A stretch of 64,000 nucleotides of DNA, taken from NCBI GenBank assembly GCA_902729315.2, contig LR746276.1:4570169-4634168 (forward strand). Direction: 5' to 3'. The stretch is from Spirodela intermedia (taxonomy: Eukaryota > Streptophyta > Magnoliopsida > Alismatales > Araceae). This document shows positions 1-13,750 of the stretch, one piece after another (positions within the stretch are counted from its first letter, which is position 1; every line of letters starts with the position of its first letter). The position numbers and the translations under genes were made by a program. The notes beneath the pieces are model-generated. The model was not told the origin of the DNA, made no database searches, and saw only the letters and a program-made list of their open reading frames with translations.

Positions 1-1219
1 TAAATATCATAGAATCCTAATATTTTGAAAAGTAGCATCAAAGGGGGTTTGTGGCTTGAACATGGAAACTGATTAAATTGCAGAAGGCTTTTTTTGTTCT
101 TCAGTTGTATTTTTAGGTCACCAAAACGTATCATTGTTTTAATTTGAGTAATAATATTTGATGGTTAGTATTGCACAAAAAGGATATCACTACCCTCATG
201 ATTATGCTCTTTCTAGCTCCGTCGCTAAATTGGTTCTTGCGTGTGGTCCACCACTCTTATTTGACCTAATTAAATTAAATTAAATTAATTTTTTTGTTGA
301 GTAATCTAGGAACTAAATGGAGGCACCGATCTCTATCTGTATTGTTCATTTTAAAGAGGGTATGTGCGTTTGTTATTATGTTTTAATTTTAATTTGATTA
401 CTAGTATTATTATTTTTGGCTTTATGGAAGTATGTTTCTGTATGAAGTCAGCTTTGTTTTTATAAATTAGCTGAGTATAAATCAACTTGCATTTATATTT
501 ATATATATATTTTAATGCTCACTCAATCTTAATAATAATATCAAAGCAAACTAACATTATCGAATCTACACAAGAATAATACTAAGATAAAAATAATTGG
601 CAAATATTTCGAAGCACGTAAGCAACTTTCGTTTCTACAATATTTGCCATTCTTATAACAAATTATTTTTTTTTAGGTGAATCCATTATTCTCATTATCA
701 TTTGAAAATCCATTCTTTAGTCAATATCTGATCCTACCTGGGTCATGATATAAATCAGATGATAAAAAAAAAAAATACATCACATAGGCTTTGTGCCTGA
801 CCTGACCTAGGGAAACCTTAGTTTGGCCCAAATAAAAAGGGCCAAGATTTCCTGGGCCTCTCCCCAAAGGTTTTCAAAGAGAGCTCAAAATAATTAAAAA
901 TCCATGAAAATAAACGGAAATCGTGGATCTGAAGTTCACCAAGGTTTTTGTGAGAAGAGATTCCATCTCCCCCAATTCGGGCTGATTTCTATGCCGAATG
1001 ATCATCTAACGCTTCGTCCATAAGCGGCTCCAGCAGGGGCCATGCCGCTGCTTGAAGGCATCACAAGAGAACTGAGATAGGAGGAAGATAAGGGGAATAA
1101 AAATAAACCAGGGCCACACAATTCTTAGCTGAAAAATAAATAAATAAATAAAATAATATACCAGTACTAGAATAAGAATCAGTAAGAAATAACCTTGGGA
1201 GATGAAGCGAAGGCAGCAG
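1..1219. other. 3' flank of the FTRC gene, AT-rich, no gene seen
   Basis: This stretch lies downstream of the minus-strand FTRC stop codon. It is AT-rich with short poly-A/T runs and an ATAA repeat near 1137-1150. A somewhat GC-richer block at about 950-1090 has no convincing open frame on either strand. It may hold the 3' untranslated region of FTRC near its right edge, but I see no feature that proves this. Confidence 0.5.
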
Positions 1220-4200
1220 CTAAAATTTTGACGTTGTTTCCCTGATCTCTTCCAACGAGATTGTCTGTAAACAAGGTAGGAAGGTGGCGCGGCTCAGTTT
1301 CACAAGAGGGAGACTTCAGATTCCAAATATATTCAGTGATTTTATTTACTATGAACACAGATAAATATTGGGTGAGAAATTATGACTTTCTCCTCTTGTT
1401 TAGGTCAACTCTTTATTCAACTTTTGGAAAATAATAATTAAAAGAGTGGGAATGAAAACCTTTATTATGGGAAAATAACCAATCAATGATCACGTGTACC
1501 AGGGATGGATAGTATCATATCATAGAAACAGGGAAACATGTGAGGGGAACTATGGTGGAAACATCTAATTGCCAAGTTCACATCAGTGCTCATGCAGTAG
1601 AAACTCTGGATAACACGACCATCTTGTCGGAATCAGATATGGGTAATGGTACAAACTTTATGCAAAGAAAGAAAGGGAACCTGTTCTGTTCCTGCGAAAT
1701 CATTCTCGGGTGTGAGAAAAAGCATGCAATGACATTCTTTCCTGCCAACAAAGAAAAAAAAGTTGTCAAATGGTATCTAATAGATCACTTTTTCTTCAGT
1801 CATAGACAACCCAAAAGTTCAAACCATAAACGTCTCACCAAATAGATTTCGTTATCATGGATAATATTGGATATATAAAAATTAAACCTAAACTAGATAA
1901 GCCAGAAAAGAACAGACGATTCACAGCAATCAGTCATAACAAGAAAGTAACTTGTGTACAAACTCTATAATAGACTACACTATTTAATCAGTCATACAAC
2001 AAAGATTGAAATTCTTCAGGGCAATGCCAACCTTTCACGCATGGGAACACATGGACAGTTCCAAAATCCTTGTCCTACCTCAGCCTCCTTGCTGTCGTAA
2101 TGCCTGAAACAGAAGGCAGTTGAGTGCAACTGATATCTCTACAATGTAAATAAAATAATTAGCTGATAATCTAAGGGCCACCATGAGAAAAAGGGAAGCA
2201 AAAATCCTAGAATAATCATTGAAGTAAATAAAATATTGCAAAAAAAATATTTACCTGCAAGGGCATAATGGTGCTCCTACAGAATTTTTATGATCAGCCA
2301 AGCCCTGTTTCAATTTCCGATCTGCTTTTCGTGAGGGAAAAGTCTCTAATTAAACTAAAAATATGCATGACTCCCGAAAAGTAATCAGGAATGAAATCAC
2401 AAATTAAAGCTGATGAAACGAGGATTCTCTAAAGTTCATAATGACAGGGAAGTGAAGAATATTATCTGATATTGTCATATATTTTTCCGGTGTCAAGGAC
2501 TCTGATGAGCTCTAAATATAAATTGAAAAAAGAGACTCAATAGACAGACAGAACCAACAGCTGAGCAGGATACAGTAATTGGAAGCGAGTGTTTGCTGGG
2601 GATTGATGGGGGAAGATGACCCCTGGCACAGCTCGCAACTCTCTTCTCCTTCTCACATCCCTGGTGGCTTTGCTCTTCCTCTCCTTTATACCAAGAATAA
2701 ATCAACCACAAGGAACCCAATGCACGTATCCTTCTCTGTTACCTGATTGTTTTACAGCTGAAGTTGATAGCCGTATCAATGCAATTATTCGAGGGTTCCT
2801 AATTTGAAAGCAGCCTTAAAGTTTGGTCTTCTTGTTCCGTGGAAGATCAAGCATAGGTTCAATCTTGTTGCAGATTATAATTAGTCATGGTTCATGACGA
2901 CTAAACAGATCGTGCATCATGAAGGCAATACTCTAAAATCACTTCGGAGAATGGTTTTTACATCGTTCATGAACGCTGAACACCTCTATCCTACGCTCAA
3001 CAAACCTGCCTCTAGAAGTGTTCATGTTTGGAGACTGTTTTTCCCACGAGGTGAGCTCCCCTCATTGTTAATTGCATTATTGCACGTATCATCATAGAAT
3101 AAAATGTCATACCATAAAAGCGGATCAGGAAGACCGAGCTTATGAAAATCAAAATATGGGTCGTAATGGATGATCGACATATTCTATAGAATCATCAATC
3201 CAGTAAGGTTAATACATTTATCTCCACCTAAGTTTCAAGGGTTTCAGCATTTCTATCTACCTTGATAACAACAGCAGTGACACCTTTGTCAGCACAGAAA
3301 TATGTTCCAGAACGACGCGCATACTGCTCCGAGAACTTCCTCATTACCTCGACAGACTTCTCAGAAGGCTCTACTGTAAAATAATAAAATTTAAATTAAT
3401 AAAAATCACAAGAAAAAATAAAATAAATTACAATATTAATAACATTCAGATACTTTTGTATCCAAGTATAGAATTAGCCTAATATGTGTATTTTTAAAAT
3501 GGGCTTCTTTTGTATAGGCCAAAAGAGTCTTTTTATTTGATAGAAACCTCAGAAATCTGTCTATAAGCACCCTTCAGATGATCAATGTACCTGATATCAT
3601 CTCTCTGCCATTAATAAATGCTAGATTCAATTGGGCGCCATATTAGGTGAATTTTTACAAGAATGTTATTTAGGGTCCCTTTTCATGCTAAAATTTTTTA
3701 TGATGAAGAAAAAGATACTGAAAATAAAATTTATCTGTCCGGAAGTACTGTGTTCATATGATTCATCTTCATCTTCTTGGATACAACAGGAATCTAAGTA
3801 GATCCTCACGCCCAGGCTACTGGAAAGTCGTAAACACCATCTTATACAAATAAGACAAATTAAACGAAACAATCCCGTTTAGGATTTTTTTTGAACTTCA
3901 ATCATTTATTATTAACAAAAAAGCATTAGAGATATCAATTAAAAAAGGAAAATTTGGATGGTAAGGATTGAATAATATGCCTTGATAATAGCGGAAACTC
4001 TTGCACAAGAAAAGAAAAAACATTCCCCAAGAAAAGAAAAAGCATTCCCGACTCTAAATGGAGTTATTATAGTATTCGAAGAGGACTTAATTACTCCATC
4101 ATACTTGTTCCTTTATTCCCTTGAGATGCTGAAAAGAGAGCCTCATCACAACGCAGCAGATTTATTTTCCAGTCTGACCTAATAGGTAGAAATCCTTTTA

Positions 4201-6322
4201 CAAGTGTGTGAGGACCCTCTTATTCCTACCTTCCCCTTACTTCCAGGTCCCAATTTCCTTCTCTAAACCAGGATCAAAAAAACTTGCACAGTTTCTTGGT
4301 GTGAATTCAGATGGTCAATGGTATGTTATAAACAGCTCTGCGTTAGTCTCCAAAGCCAATGGTGTCTTGTCCATAAAACACACACTCCAACTTGTTTAGT
4401 CAGAATATTCCTCTACCCTCCAACTGGTCAGAAATCTTCACTGATACAATTAATCAGGAACGAAGTTCCTAATGGAGATGGAAAAATAAAAATGGCAAGA
4501 AAAATGATGGGATATCAAATTGGAAGTGACCTAAGCATATCACCACTCCAAGATATGTTAAAATTTATCTTTCCCATCAGTAATACATGGTCATCAAATC
4601 TTTCACACTCTCATTATTTATATTTTTCAGTAAAATGTTCATTGAGCGAAAAAGGAATTCAACGCCTAGGAAAATCCAGAAGCCCTCTTGAAGCTTCTTA
4701 TTAGTTCATCTTCAACTAGAAAAAACAACCAGAAAAAATAATTTATGTCTAGCATTACAAAAGGCGATCAAATTCAGAAACTGGAAGGTTGTAAGTAAAA
4801 GCTTGCTTTAATAAGAGGGCGATAAGTTTTCCCAAAACTCGTGATTTCAAGCTTATTTATGTCAATGATGTCTGTATTTGTGATGGAAAAATTATCAGGA
4901 CAAGTTTGAAAACATTAGAACTTAGAACTCACCTTTCTTTTATCGAATGGAGCTAATAATGATATAACGTGTAAAATATGATCAATAGCAGATCAAATGA
5001 AGGACGAGTGGGTTTTTGTTAGAAATAATGCTTTTGATAAGATCATTCTATAGATAGTTGAGTTGGCGTAGGATGGTTCACAGTGACCTCAAATTATTAC
5101 AGGTAAACATCTTAGATCTGGGATTGACCTGAAGCTTGTCCCTTCAACTTGCTATCTGGTCTCCTATTCGAAGAACTGATCTATCAATCATATCTGTGTG
5201 TTATGCGACTTTAAGTAATTTTTCATTTAATTTTTTCCCGTGTTTCTTTCCAGAAAAAAAGTTTTCCATTCAGGTGTTATGTCTGTACAAGAAGGTGTAA
5301 GAAACTTGTATTTACCCGCATGTTTTCACATAATTGTCTTTGTGGAGCACATGAAAGAATTTCTTATGTAACAAGTCCATCTTGGACGTCCTCCCTAGCC
5401 CACCTCAAAGGCCATGTTCATCAATTATCAAGAGTGACAGGAAATTGCATCCACAGCTCACCCTCCAGAGTCACTAAACAAAGTGGTGTAAACTTTCTAT
5501 GGAAACTGTATGCTTGGCTATTTTTTTAAATTTTCCCAGCTACCAATTTTATGAGACAGGGTTAGCGTTAATTCCTAGTTTCCTTCTCAAAATCCTGACT
5601 ACGAGTGAAGTAGTGTGGAAGATTTCTTTGCTTCACATCAGTCAGATGACGCGTAAGAATGGCATTGTTTCAATTAGTAGGCTTGACCCGTTCAAGAAAC
5701 TACAAGATCGCAGCCCTTGAGCTGCGAATGTATGTCCTATCTTCAAATCAATCAGCTTCTTTCCATAAAACTAATTATTTTCCTTTTTTCATTCATGTTT
5801 AGGATCTGAGATCCAAAGAGAAGACCACATTTCCTCCCGGAGGTGCTCACTTCGGCCACCAAATCAAGCACCATGGTAGTATCAGGGGCTGTCTTCACAG
5901 CCATTTCCGAGAGGGGGGAACAACAGACGGAGAAGCAGATGCTGGTCATCCGATCTATGATCTATGCCTTCAAACGGTTGAGCAAGAGGGAATTTCAGAC
6001 CTCAGACTGGAGGAAGATAAGGAAACGCAAGTAAACCAACCAAAACTAGGAGAGAATGAAGGATCCTGCAACCCCCGAAATCCAAACACCAGCCATCAAT
6101 AAATGGCTCGACATCTGAATGGGCCGAAATTTACAAACATAAAGAAAATAGAGAAGAAAGCTTGATGGGAGAGAACTCACCCGTGGCTCGGACGACCAGG
6201 AGAGAGCAGCCGTGTGACGCCCCAGTCCGGCCACCAACCGTGGCCGGTATTGACGCTAGGGAGGATGACCATAGGCCGGAACCTCGGTGGGTGGCAGCAG
6301 TGGTGCACAAACTGCTCGCCAT
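1220..6322 (-). CDS. FTRC: Ferredoxin-thioredoxin reductase catalytic chain, chloroplastic (six exons)
   Basis: This is the catalytic (beta) subunit of plastid ferredoxin-thioredoxin reductase, which uses a 4Fe-4S cluster and a redox disulfide to pass electrons from photosynthetic ferredoxin to thioredoxins in the stroma. Exons on the minus strand: 6322-6181, 3373-3261, 2304-2255, 2103-2032, 1741-1681, 1264-1220. All joins are GT-AG and phase-consistent, giving 160 residues. Residues 1-47 are rich in Ser, Ala, Thr and Arg with few acidic residues, like a chloroplast transit peptide. The mature part carries KSVEVMRKFSEQYARRSGTY (from residue 53), PLCPCRHY, FWNCPCVPMRERK and ECHCMLFL. All seven conserved cysteines are present (74, 99, 101, 118, 120, 129, 131). 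The usual HYDDK reads HYDSK. The start at 6322 was chosen because the transit-like peptide begins there, although the frame is open further upstream through a CT tract. Intron 1 is 2.8 kb. Identification is firm; the exact start is less so. Confidence 0.93.
3374..6180 (-). other. Intron 1 of FTRC (2,807 nt)
   Basis: This large intron separates the transit-peptide exon from the mature enzyme. Most of it is AT-rich and without recognisable content. One compact block at about 5790-6035 is GC-richer and open on both strands for roughly 60-65 codons. I could not match either reading to a family, so no gene is called. Confidence 0.8.
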
Positions 6323-6401
6323 CGTCGTGACGCCGCTAGCTCTACTGGAAGCGACAACCGGAGATGAAGAGCAGGACTCCGGTTCAAGCAGACACTGAAC
6401 A

Positions 6402-6424
6402 GAGAGCGAGAGAGAGAGAGAGAG
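6402..6424. repeat. GA microsatellite
   Basis: Short GA-repeat tract just upstream of the FTRC start. On the gene's strand it is a CT tract in the probable 5' untranslated region or core promoter. Confidence 0.85.
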
Positions 6425-6526
6425 GGGTAGATCGAATCTCAGCCCATTAACGAAATATGGCCAAATTCTAAGCAGACCTGTTTTACCCATTATTAGCACC
6501 CTGCTTTTAAGCTTTTGCGTAAAGAC

Positions 6527-6529
<3 letters not shown>

Positions 6530-6564
<35 letters not shown>
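6530..6564. repeat. GA microsatellite
   Basis: About 17 GA units, about 200 bp upstream of the FTRC start codon. Reads as CT on the gene strand. Confidence 0.9.
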
Positions 6565-6566
<2 letters not shown>

Positions 6567-6699
6567 CTTACTACATAAGAATGTCTTCGCAGTTCAAAAA
6601 TCACAAAAGACGAGAAAAAAAAATAGTATTAGCCCTAATTGGACAAATTATGCTGATAAAAATTCAGAACAAAAAAACATATTTTTGGCAAATATAGAA

Positions 6700-9600
6700 A
6701 AGAAAAAGTGCCCGATTAATATGCAGATTCCACTTCCTCAAATATTTCATTCAAAGAATATACAACGATATCCTTCTATGTACCATTAACAATCTTAGTA
6801 CCAAGAAGGTATATTTGTGTTCTTGCACCTTAAATAAAGCATGAAATTAAAAAACCCAAAATAATTAATATGTCATTGATAAAGCTGTTAATAGGTCATG
6901 AATTAAAGAAGGGTTCACTAATTTATTGACTCCTTGCAACCTTTCTAGTAATGGTTCCTAGTAGGACCGTATACAAATATTCGGTATAAGCACACAAAAA
7001 ATTCAATAAACCTTGCTTTATATAGTAAAGCAAGAATATCTTGGTCACATCATATTTTTTGTATCAATTGAATAACTTAGGAAGAAATAGCATTAAAGCA
7101 TTTAAATAATTGCCATGGGGGGTAAATTCTGGTGACGATTTTTCTGTAGTCATGGAGAGGAGATACAACAATCACACATTGAGTTAGTTCTATATGGAGA
7201 AGAAATTATGGTGGTGCTCCCAACTAAACAGTTAGATGCACCACACAAGTGAATTGTCAAGAGTTCATGAATGGTATGAAAGAATAGTTCCTTCCTATAG
7301 GCTCAATCATGGCCACCTAAGAGAGTAGGGGTTGACTTGAATGTTCTGCAGTGGTGTAGTATGTCAACAAACATTTTCCTAGGCAAGGTGAATCAATTGA
7401 ATTTATGGTATTTCTAAATATTGTTGATCTCAAGTAAAAAAACAACCAATAAGACATGCAAATGGATCATTAGAAAAGGATACTAACAATGGATGCATTA
7501 TTAGACTACAAATATGCCACCCCACTTGAAGTGGAGTAAAAGAAAAATGTGATAGAGGAGAAATGGTGGCAAGACTAACAAAAAAGTTTAGGGCTTGCCA
7601 ATCTAGATCTCCATGAAGAATGTAGCATTGTTCATAAACCTTAGCACCATTTCTTTTATAATCTTGATGATTACCTACTCAGAGGCTTTCTTGGCATTGG
7701 CACATCCCTTATTGCTCACCCATTTATACAAAATTGATTACTAGCCTACTATCTTATACTCACTGGCCTGGCAATAGTTCTCACCCCACTTTCACATGAT
7801 TATGTCCAAGTAATTCATCCTGATTGAATGCCCTACATATCGCTTCATGTCTAAATTCTCAACTATGGTGAAACACGATCAACTTTTAGTATGCTACTAG
7901 CTTTGCACTGGCACACCACATGATTGTCTAAGAAATAGATAGTGCCCAGTATATCTTTGCTATTTTTCCTTGGGCTAGTTGTTACATGCATTAGCATCTC
8001 TCTATAGGTAGAGGTCATCACCAAGTATGCATGTCTTATACTATTGGATGACAATGTACGCAAGTTTTCCTTCTATGACAAATCAAGAACTTTTGAGGTT
8101 AAGAGAATCTTCACATATAATTTGTGTGATTGTGTAGTTTTCATAAAATAAGGTTATTACATTTTTACAATAAGGATCCCCCATATTTTAGGCCTTACTA
8201 GTGTCATTGTAAAAAGATGGAAAATCTGTTCCACAGATGATCATAATTTGAAAAACAATTATGTTAGCTTTACAAGCCTAAATAGTTTTAATAACAATAA
8301 GATGGATAGAAGGATAAACTGATGATACCATAGCAGTATAACCTTATTACTTGATTATTTGAATCGTAGGGACTAAGAAGAACCTTTAAATTGAGTCCTT
8401 TTTTTGGAGAGAGCTTAGCCAAATCATTTCTTATTTAATATACAATTATGGCTTGCCTTTAGAATACTCTATCTTGTGTCTATGTCCCATCCATGTAACT
8501 ATCATTGTGGAGAAGTTGTCAAAGTTGATATCATCTTATACTAAGAAGCCAGCAGAAGTTGAACCTTTTGGGTTTTCAATCCACATCAATCAATTTTCCA
8601 TGAGAATGACATTTAGCCTCACATTTTGAACAATTTATGTCGATTGTGATCCCTCACAAAAGAAAAAACCGTCCACTACCATAGGGTTGTTGTAAGCATG
8701 GCCCTACAAATTTTAATCATCTACTCTTTTCAAGTTGTTTGATTCGTTGTGTTTTCCTCACATAATAAAGTAATAGACTAATAGACTAATAGTTTGCCTA
8801 TGTGACACAATTGTCTTTCTCTGAACAGTTCTTTGAGTTTGAGTGGACCAAGAAGAAGTATGAGGGAGGAGGGGGCTGATTGGTCCCTTCATATGGCTTG
8901 AGAGTATGTAAATGTAAAAGTACTAATTAAATTTCAAGCTAATGGTGAGTCAACTTAGACGTAGAAATAAAAACACCCTAGTTTATAGCTTTTTGGGTGA
9001 TTTGACCTACTCTTCTATCTAAGGAGCACTCTATTGAGGCTTATCTACGCATCTTATAGTACAACTTAATACAATGGCATCAATTTGCCTCTACCTGATT
9101 CTCGGCTCTAGCATGCATTGATGTCTTTAACACTTCTTTCTAGATTTATGGCTTTAGAGGGAAAAGTCAGATTACTATGTATCTAATCCCTTAGAGATTG
9201 ATAATTCTAAAGTGCTAAACACTAGAATTTCAGGCCTAGCTCACCATTCTTGTTTCACAACTCTCTAGAATGTTTTTAAGTGGTAGGAAACTATTAGGAA
9301 CTCTTATATTGAAAATAGATAAATGTTTAAGATTACAACAAAAAATAAACTTTTTTAATGATGTGGAGTGTGTTAACATTTGATTTGAAAGCTTCAATCA
9401 CAAGGGTATCACCTTGAATTTGTTACAGTGAATTAGAGGTCAAAACTGTTTTTTGGTGCCATTGATGTGCAAGGGATTCATTGGAAATCTTCCAAAAAAA
9501 TGTAAAAGGGTTCTCTATTATCTCTTCAATTTTAATTTCTTTAGAATGAATATCTATTTATTTTTATAGGGCTTAAATTGCCAAAATAACCACCTTTCCA

Positions 9601-10470
9601 GACAATTCTGATGGCTACATATGAGCACCAAATTGCTAGCTGGTTTCTCTTTATTTTAGTATGGGCATAGGTAGCTCTTAGAAGTTGAGAACAATGTAGC
9701 CCAAGTGCATCGCACTGTAGCACTTTAGAATAGATTTAGAGCACTATAACAAGGACCAAAACCATTGAAAGTGGGGAAACCAATAAGGTGTCATGGGGGT
9801 GCTTTCCTTTTTCTTTATAACTTTTTTCTCATTCACAAATGAGTCAAGATAAGTCGATTTACATTTCAAAAATTATAAAATAACTCAAAAAGAGGTCAAG
9901 CTAATTTAAAATTTTCGTAGTGTACAATATTTGCGGAATATAGAGTGATAATAGTAAATAAATAAATAAATAAATTATTTCATCGTCGTATATATTTTGT
10001 CAACTTCAAAATAAATGAGTCCATAAAACGTAACAAGTCTTTGACTCCTCACCAAAATATTGTGAGGTATGAGTGAAGAAAAATTCTGAGCTGAGGCTGG
10101 TGAAAATTCTAATGAGACCTTGACGCTATTTTCTTGTTCCCAGCGAAATACTAACGAGTGAGTCTAAGATTAACCTCAACCTCATTTTAAAGAGAGGAAA
10201 GAGTGACATCTGCGTCCAAGAAGAAGAAGAGATCGGTGTAGGAGACCATTCAACCAAGCGCTGTTTTGAAGAGAGGTTTCTGGTTAGCGGAGCGCGGAGA
10301 TTCTACAGTTTATAATAATTAAATACAAAATAATGAACACACTGCCATGATTTTGTAAACGCGAAGTTCTAAGAAGATATTTTCACAGGCGATATAAAGT
10401 TTTAAAATTTTGGTACGGATGTTGGCCTCTTTGGCCTTCTTTTTGATTTTTTCCACGTACTAGAGGGAGG
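6700..10470. other. AT-rich intergenic DNA, no gene recognised
   Basis: About 3.8 kb without any open frame above about 66 codons and without splice-linked coding patterns that I could recognise. It has many short A/T runs and an AAAT repeat near 9955-9975. It may contain decayed transposon sequence, but I see no terminal repeats or conserved domain to support a class. Confidence 0.6.
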
Positions 10471-10479
10471 AGGTGGCAA

Positions 10480-10840
10480 CACTTTCCATTCCCCACCCTC
10501 CACTGAACCTCTCTTTTCCCTCTACGTTTCTCCCCTACCATCCTTTGTGCAATGCAGTGCCCCCCCTCTCTCTCTCTAACCCGTTACCTTCACCATTGGA
10601 CCATTTAATCCTCACCAGGTTTCCCTCTTTCTGTGTCTCTCGCTACGTATCTTTGTGTCGGTTTGTCTCTCTACCCATCTATCTATGATACTTCTTTATC
10701 TCAGGAGTACGATGAGAGACTGCGGCATCGTGTCGTAGGCGAAAGCGAACCCTTCTTTCACCGGAAGATACCCACGGCAATTCGGGAGAGAAAGGGGAAG
10801 CCTTCCCTCCCTCTAAGCCGCGGCAGGACGTTTGTCTTTC
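10480..10840. repeat. Dispersed, decayed copy of the repeat family that forms the 13.6-20.4 kb inverted repeat
   Basis: Segments here resemble parts of the arms at 13.6-15.8 and 18.7-20.4 kb. Shared landmarks include tgcaatgcagtgc (arm: 19178 on), catttaatcctca (arm: 14353), tacgatgag followed by gcg/cgg (arm: 14441) and a ctttcac...gaagat...cggcaattcg block (arm: 14483-14512). The order and spacing are only partly conserved, so this is a diverged or rearranged copy. No coding function is apparent. Confidence 0.55.
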
Positions 10841-10905
10841 ACGGTCTCAGTTCTGACGCCTGTCTCCACCCATCATCCATCCAGAAGAAGGCATGGAGAG
10901 AAAGA

Positions 10906-10930
10906 GCAAGAGAGAGAGAGAGAGAGAGAG
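10906..10930. repeat. GA microsatellite
   Basis: Pure GA tract adjoining the diverged repeat copy. Confidence 0.85.
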
Positions 10931-11129
10931 CTGCCTCCCTATTCCTGTGACGTCTCTCAATGAAAAGGTCAGTCATTTCCGAAGGGAGAGCGGGTATAAG
11001 AAAAAATGGGGTTGGGATTGTTCTGATGGACCTGGAGACCTTTACCGTGTTCTCACGGTGATTGATAGGTCTACTGACCGGATTGCTTTTAAATATTCCT
11101 TTTCGATTCTGAGATTATATTAGTACCAT

Positions 11130-12190
11130 ACTCTTTTTTTAAAAAAAGACATTATTTAGATATTTTTAATATTATATACCACTATCTCTCTTCTCATTCA
11201 ATCGTATTCCTTTAGTGAAAAACTTTTTAAAATAATTTAGATCGCTTATTTTTATTATATTCTCATTAACTCTAAATTGTAAAATAGTTTGAAACGCAAA
11301 ACCATTTTAAAATTATTTACTTTTCTCGTGATTTCCACAACATTACCATAATTGTATGACTTTAATTTTCATATATTCCTTTTACTACTCTGAATATCAA
11401 TGCCACCATTAACTCTAATAATTAGGACTGACTCGAAACTAACAAACAACTGAAAATAAGCAAAGGGCAAACTAATGAACCTCAACAATATTAATTATAT
11501 ATATGCATAGTAACTTCGACGTGTAACGGTTGATTTCGTACTCGTTGCATGGATTTTAGAATTGTACGAATGTATTAGGATACTCGCACGTGTGATGACT
11601 CCCACGTTCCCCGGCTTCTCATAAATCTGAATAATATTAAATATCATATGACCAAACCGTACTGAGATTTAAAATGAGAGCATGCTGCATAAGTTTTATA
11701 AAAATAAAACAGTAAATGTTTGAACTAAGTATATCCTCGCCTGACCCATCTCGCACGGGCTCAGACGTCCCCTCCCCCATGTCTGTACGAGCTCATGATG
11801 TTGACTCTCGTGCTCCATAACTGCGTTAACCCAGACCTACACTCTCTCCCTCTCTCCCTCTCTCCCTCCCTCTCTCCTAACGCATCTATCTCTGCGCTTT
11901 TTCCCTATATCAAGCTATATATGTCACCGACCCACGTCTGATATTGATGTCTATATATGAGTGAAGAGACTGGACTATATCCGATCAATACGTGGAAACC
12001 ACATCTCTCATCTCTCGCTGTCCCTGTACATTTCTCCTTCCACGTCTAGCATGCCTCTACATGTGTGCAAAAGCTCAAAGCCCTCTCTATCTCTCTCTCT
12101 CTTTCTCTCTCCCTCTTCCCTTCTCTATCTATATCGGTGTACAGGAAACTTCGACAGGTTGAAGGGTTTGGGAGAAAAAAATAGTTGTTT
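11130..12190. other. AT-rich then CT-rich intergenic DNA, no gene recognised
   Basis: The first half is AT-rich. From about 11,840 several CT-rich tracts appear (11,840-11,875 and 12,085-12,120). No supported gene was seen. Confidence 0.5.
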
Positions 12191-13020
12191 GGATTTCAGC
12201 ACCCACTGAAACAGGGAGAGGGAGTCAAGGGGCTGGGCCGATCATCATATCCCATGTGACAGGAGAGTAATTGATAGGCCTCCTCAGCCAGCAGCGGCGG
12301 CAGAACCTGCGTGCTGGCTTTGGATTTCTCCATCCTCGTCATGACCTCTCGCCTCTGGCCACCATCACCACATCCCCCACCGCCGCAGCCGCTTTCCGTC
12401 ACCGCTCTCCATCGTTACGGTCCCTTCCACGCAAGAAGAAGAAGACGAAGAGGAAGACGGTGGGCAAGATGTTGGGGAGGAAGACCCAGAAGGAGAAAGC
12501 GGGTAGGAGAAGCGAAGGAGAGAGGTGACTCCCCACCCAACTCTCCCGCTTCCTGAAGTGCTGCTCTTCTATGGGGAATTAAGCGTCTTGGTCCGATCCT
12601 TTCCTTCACCGAGGAAAAATCCATCTGCTGTTGATCTTCTTCTGTTATGGATGGTCTTTCTTACTGTCATGGATTTAAAGCTTCTCACTGGTTTGCCGTT
12701 CTTCTCTGTAAAGTTTCCATGGGGAACAAAGGGATAATGAGGTTTTTATGTTTTCTTGAGTTGGAAGAAATGGGAAATAACGATGGTCTTTTAAGCATGA
12801 AGGATTCCTTTCCAGGTGCAAGCACTGTCGCTGCATTCATGGAGGTGAGCTTCTTGTCCTGATTCTCTGTGATTCATCAGGAGGCCGGAGACGGCAGGGA
12901 GATCTCCATAAATATTGAAAAAAATTAGGGCTGGTGAAGCACCGGGTTCTCTCTCGGAAACCCTAGCTTTTCTTCTCCTTCGCATAAGGTATGAACCCGT
13001 GTCAGTTTCTCTCTCTTTAA
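12190..13020. other. GC-rich block, possibly transcribed, gene not resolved
   Basis: This block is markedly richer in GC than its surroundings and has overlapping open frames on both strands of 60-85 codons. The frames consist mainly of Arg/Lys/Pro-rich low-complexity sequence and none resembles a family I know. Splice-like sites occur at about 12,814 and 12,844 (gtgcaag, gtgagct on the plus strand). It could be a promoter plus first exon of a plus-strand transcript or a decayed gene. I could not build a consistent model. Confidence 0.3.
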
Positions 13021-13698
13021 ATCGTGGGCTTGGGCTGGGTCAAGCAGATGTCTTCTTCCACGAGTGAGAAGAAATCCAATCTCTTCGTTTATCTTGCAAT
13101 ATCTAGACGTTCAGATTTCCTCCCGTCCCGCCTTCTTACTCCGACTGCGAAGTAGTACGAGAATAGTCCACTGAGGCGGAAATATCTTCCTTGAAGAGAT
13201 CCAATCTTCCTCCACTGAGGCCGAAGGACGTCTAGACAAATAGTCCTCATAGTCCGTACGCTGCTGGGAAGCAAACTAATTCATCAACTACGACTACACC
13301 AACTCATCAGCAGCAATAGGAACCAACTCTTTCTTGTGACATCTGCTTCTTCCCGTGAAATCTATGTAGGTATCTGAAGAAGTAATATCCATTCCAAGTG
13401 ATAAACCTCGCGCCGGTAATAAATCTGGTGAGTTTTATAGAATACACAGTCAAAATATCAACAGCTGGGAGAGAGCGTCTCTGTTTCTCTATCTCCCTCA
13501 CTCTCTCTCCTTCGCCCTCAATTTCTCTTCCTTTTGACTGCAATGATGTGTAGTATCGCTGGGCTCTGTCTGAGGGAGGGCGGCAGACCGGTACACGCTC
13601 GCCCAGTTATGCCCAACACAATTCGGGGGAAAGCCAGAGGTCCTCCCTCTCTGGCTGTATCGCATAGAGAGCGGGAGCGAGTGCGAGCGAGCGGGCGA

Positions 13699-13750
13699 GA
13701 GAGAGAGAGAGAGAGAGAGACAGAGACAGACAGACAGACAGACAGACAGA
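13699..13750. repeat. GA then CAGA microsatellite
   Basis: A GA tract passes directly into about seven CAGA units. The corresponding place in the right arm is the 150-bp CT tract at 20168-20319, so this locus has expanded very differently in the two arms. Confidence 0.85.

Noticed and set aside
12271..12624. Basic Arg/Lys-rich open frames on both strands
   Set aside because: Low-complexity GC-rich sequence with no recognisable family and no consistent splice model.
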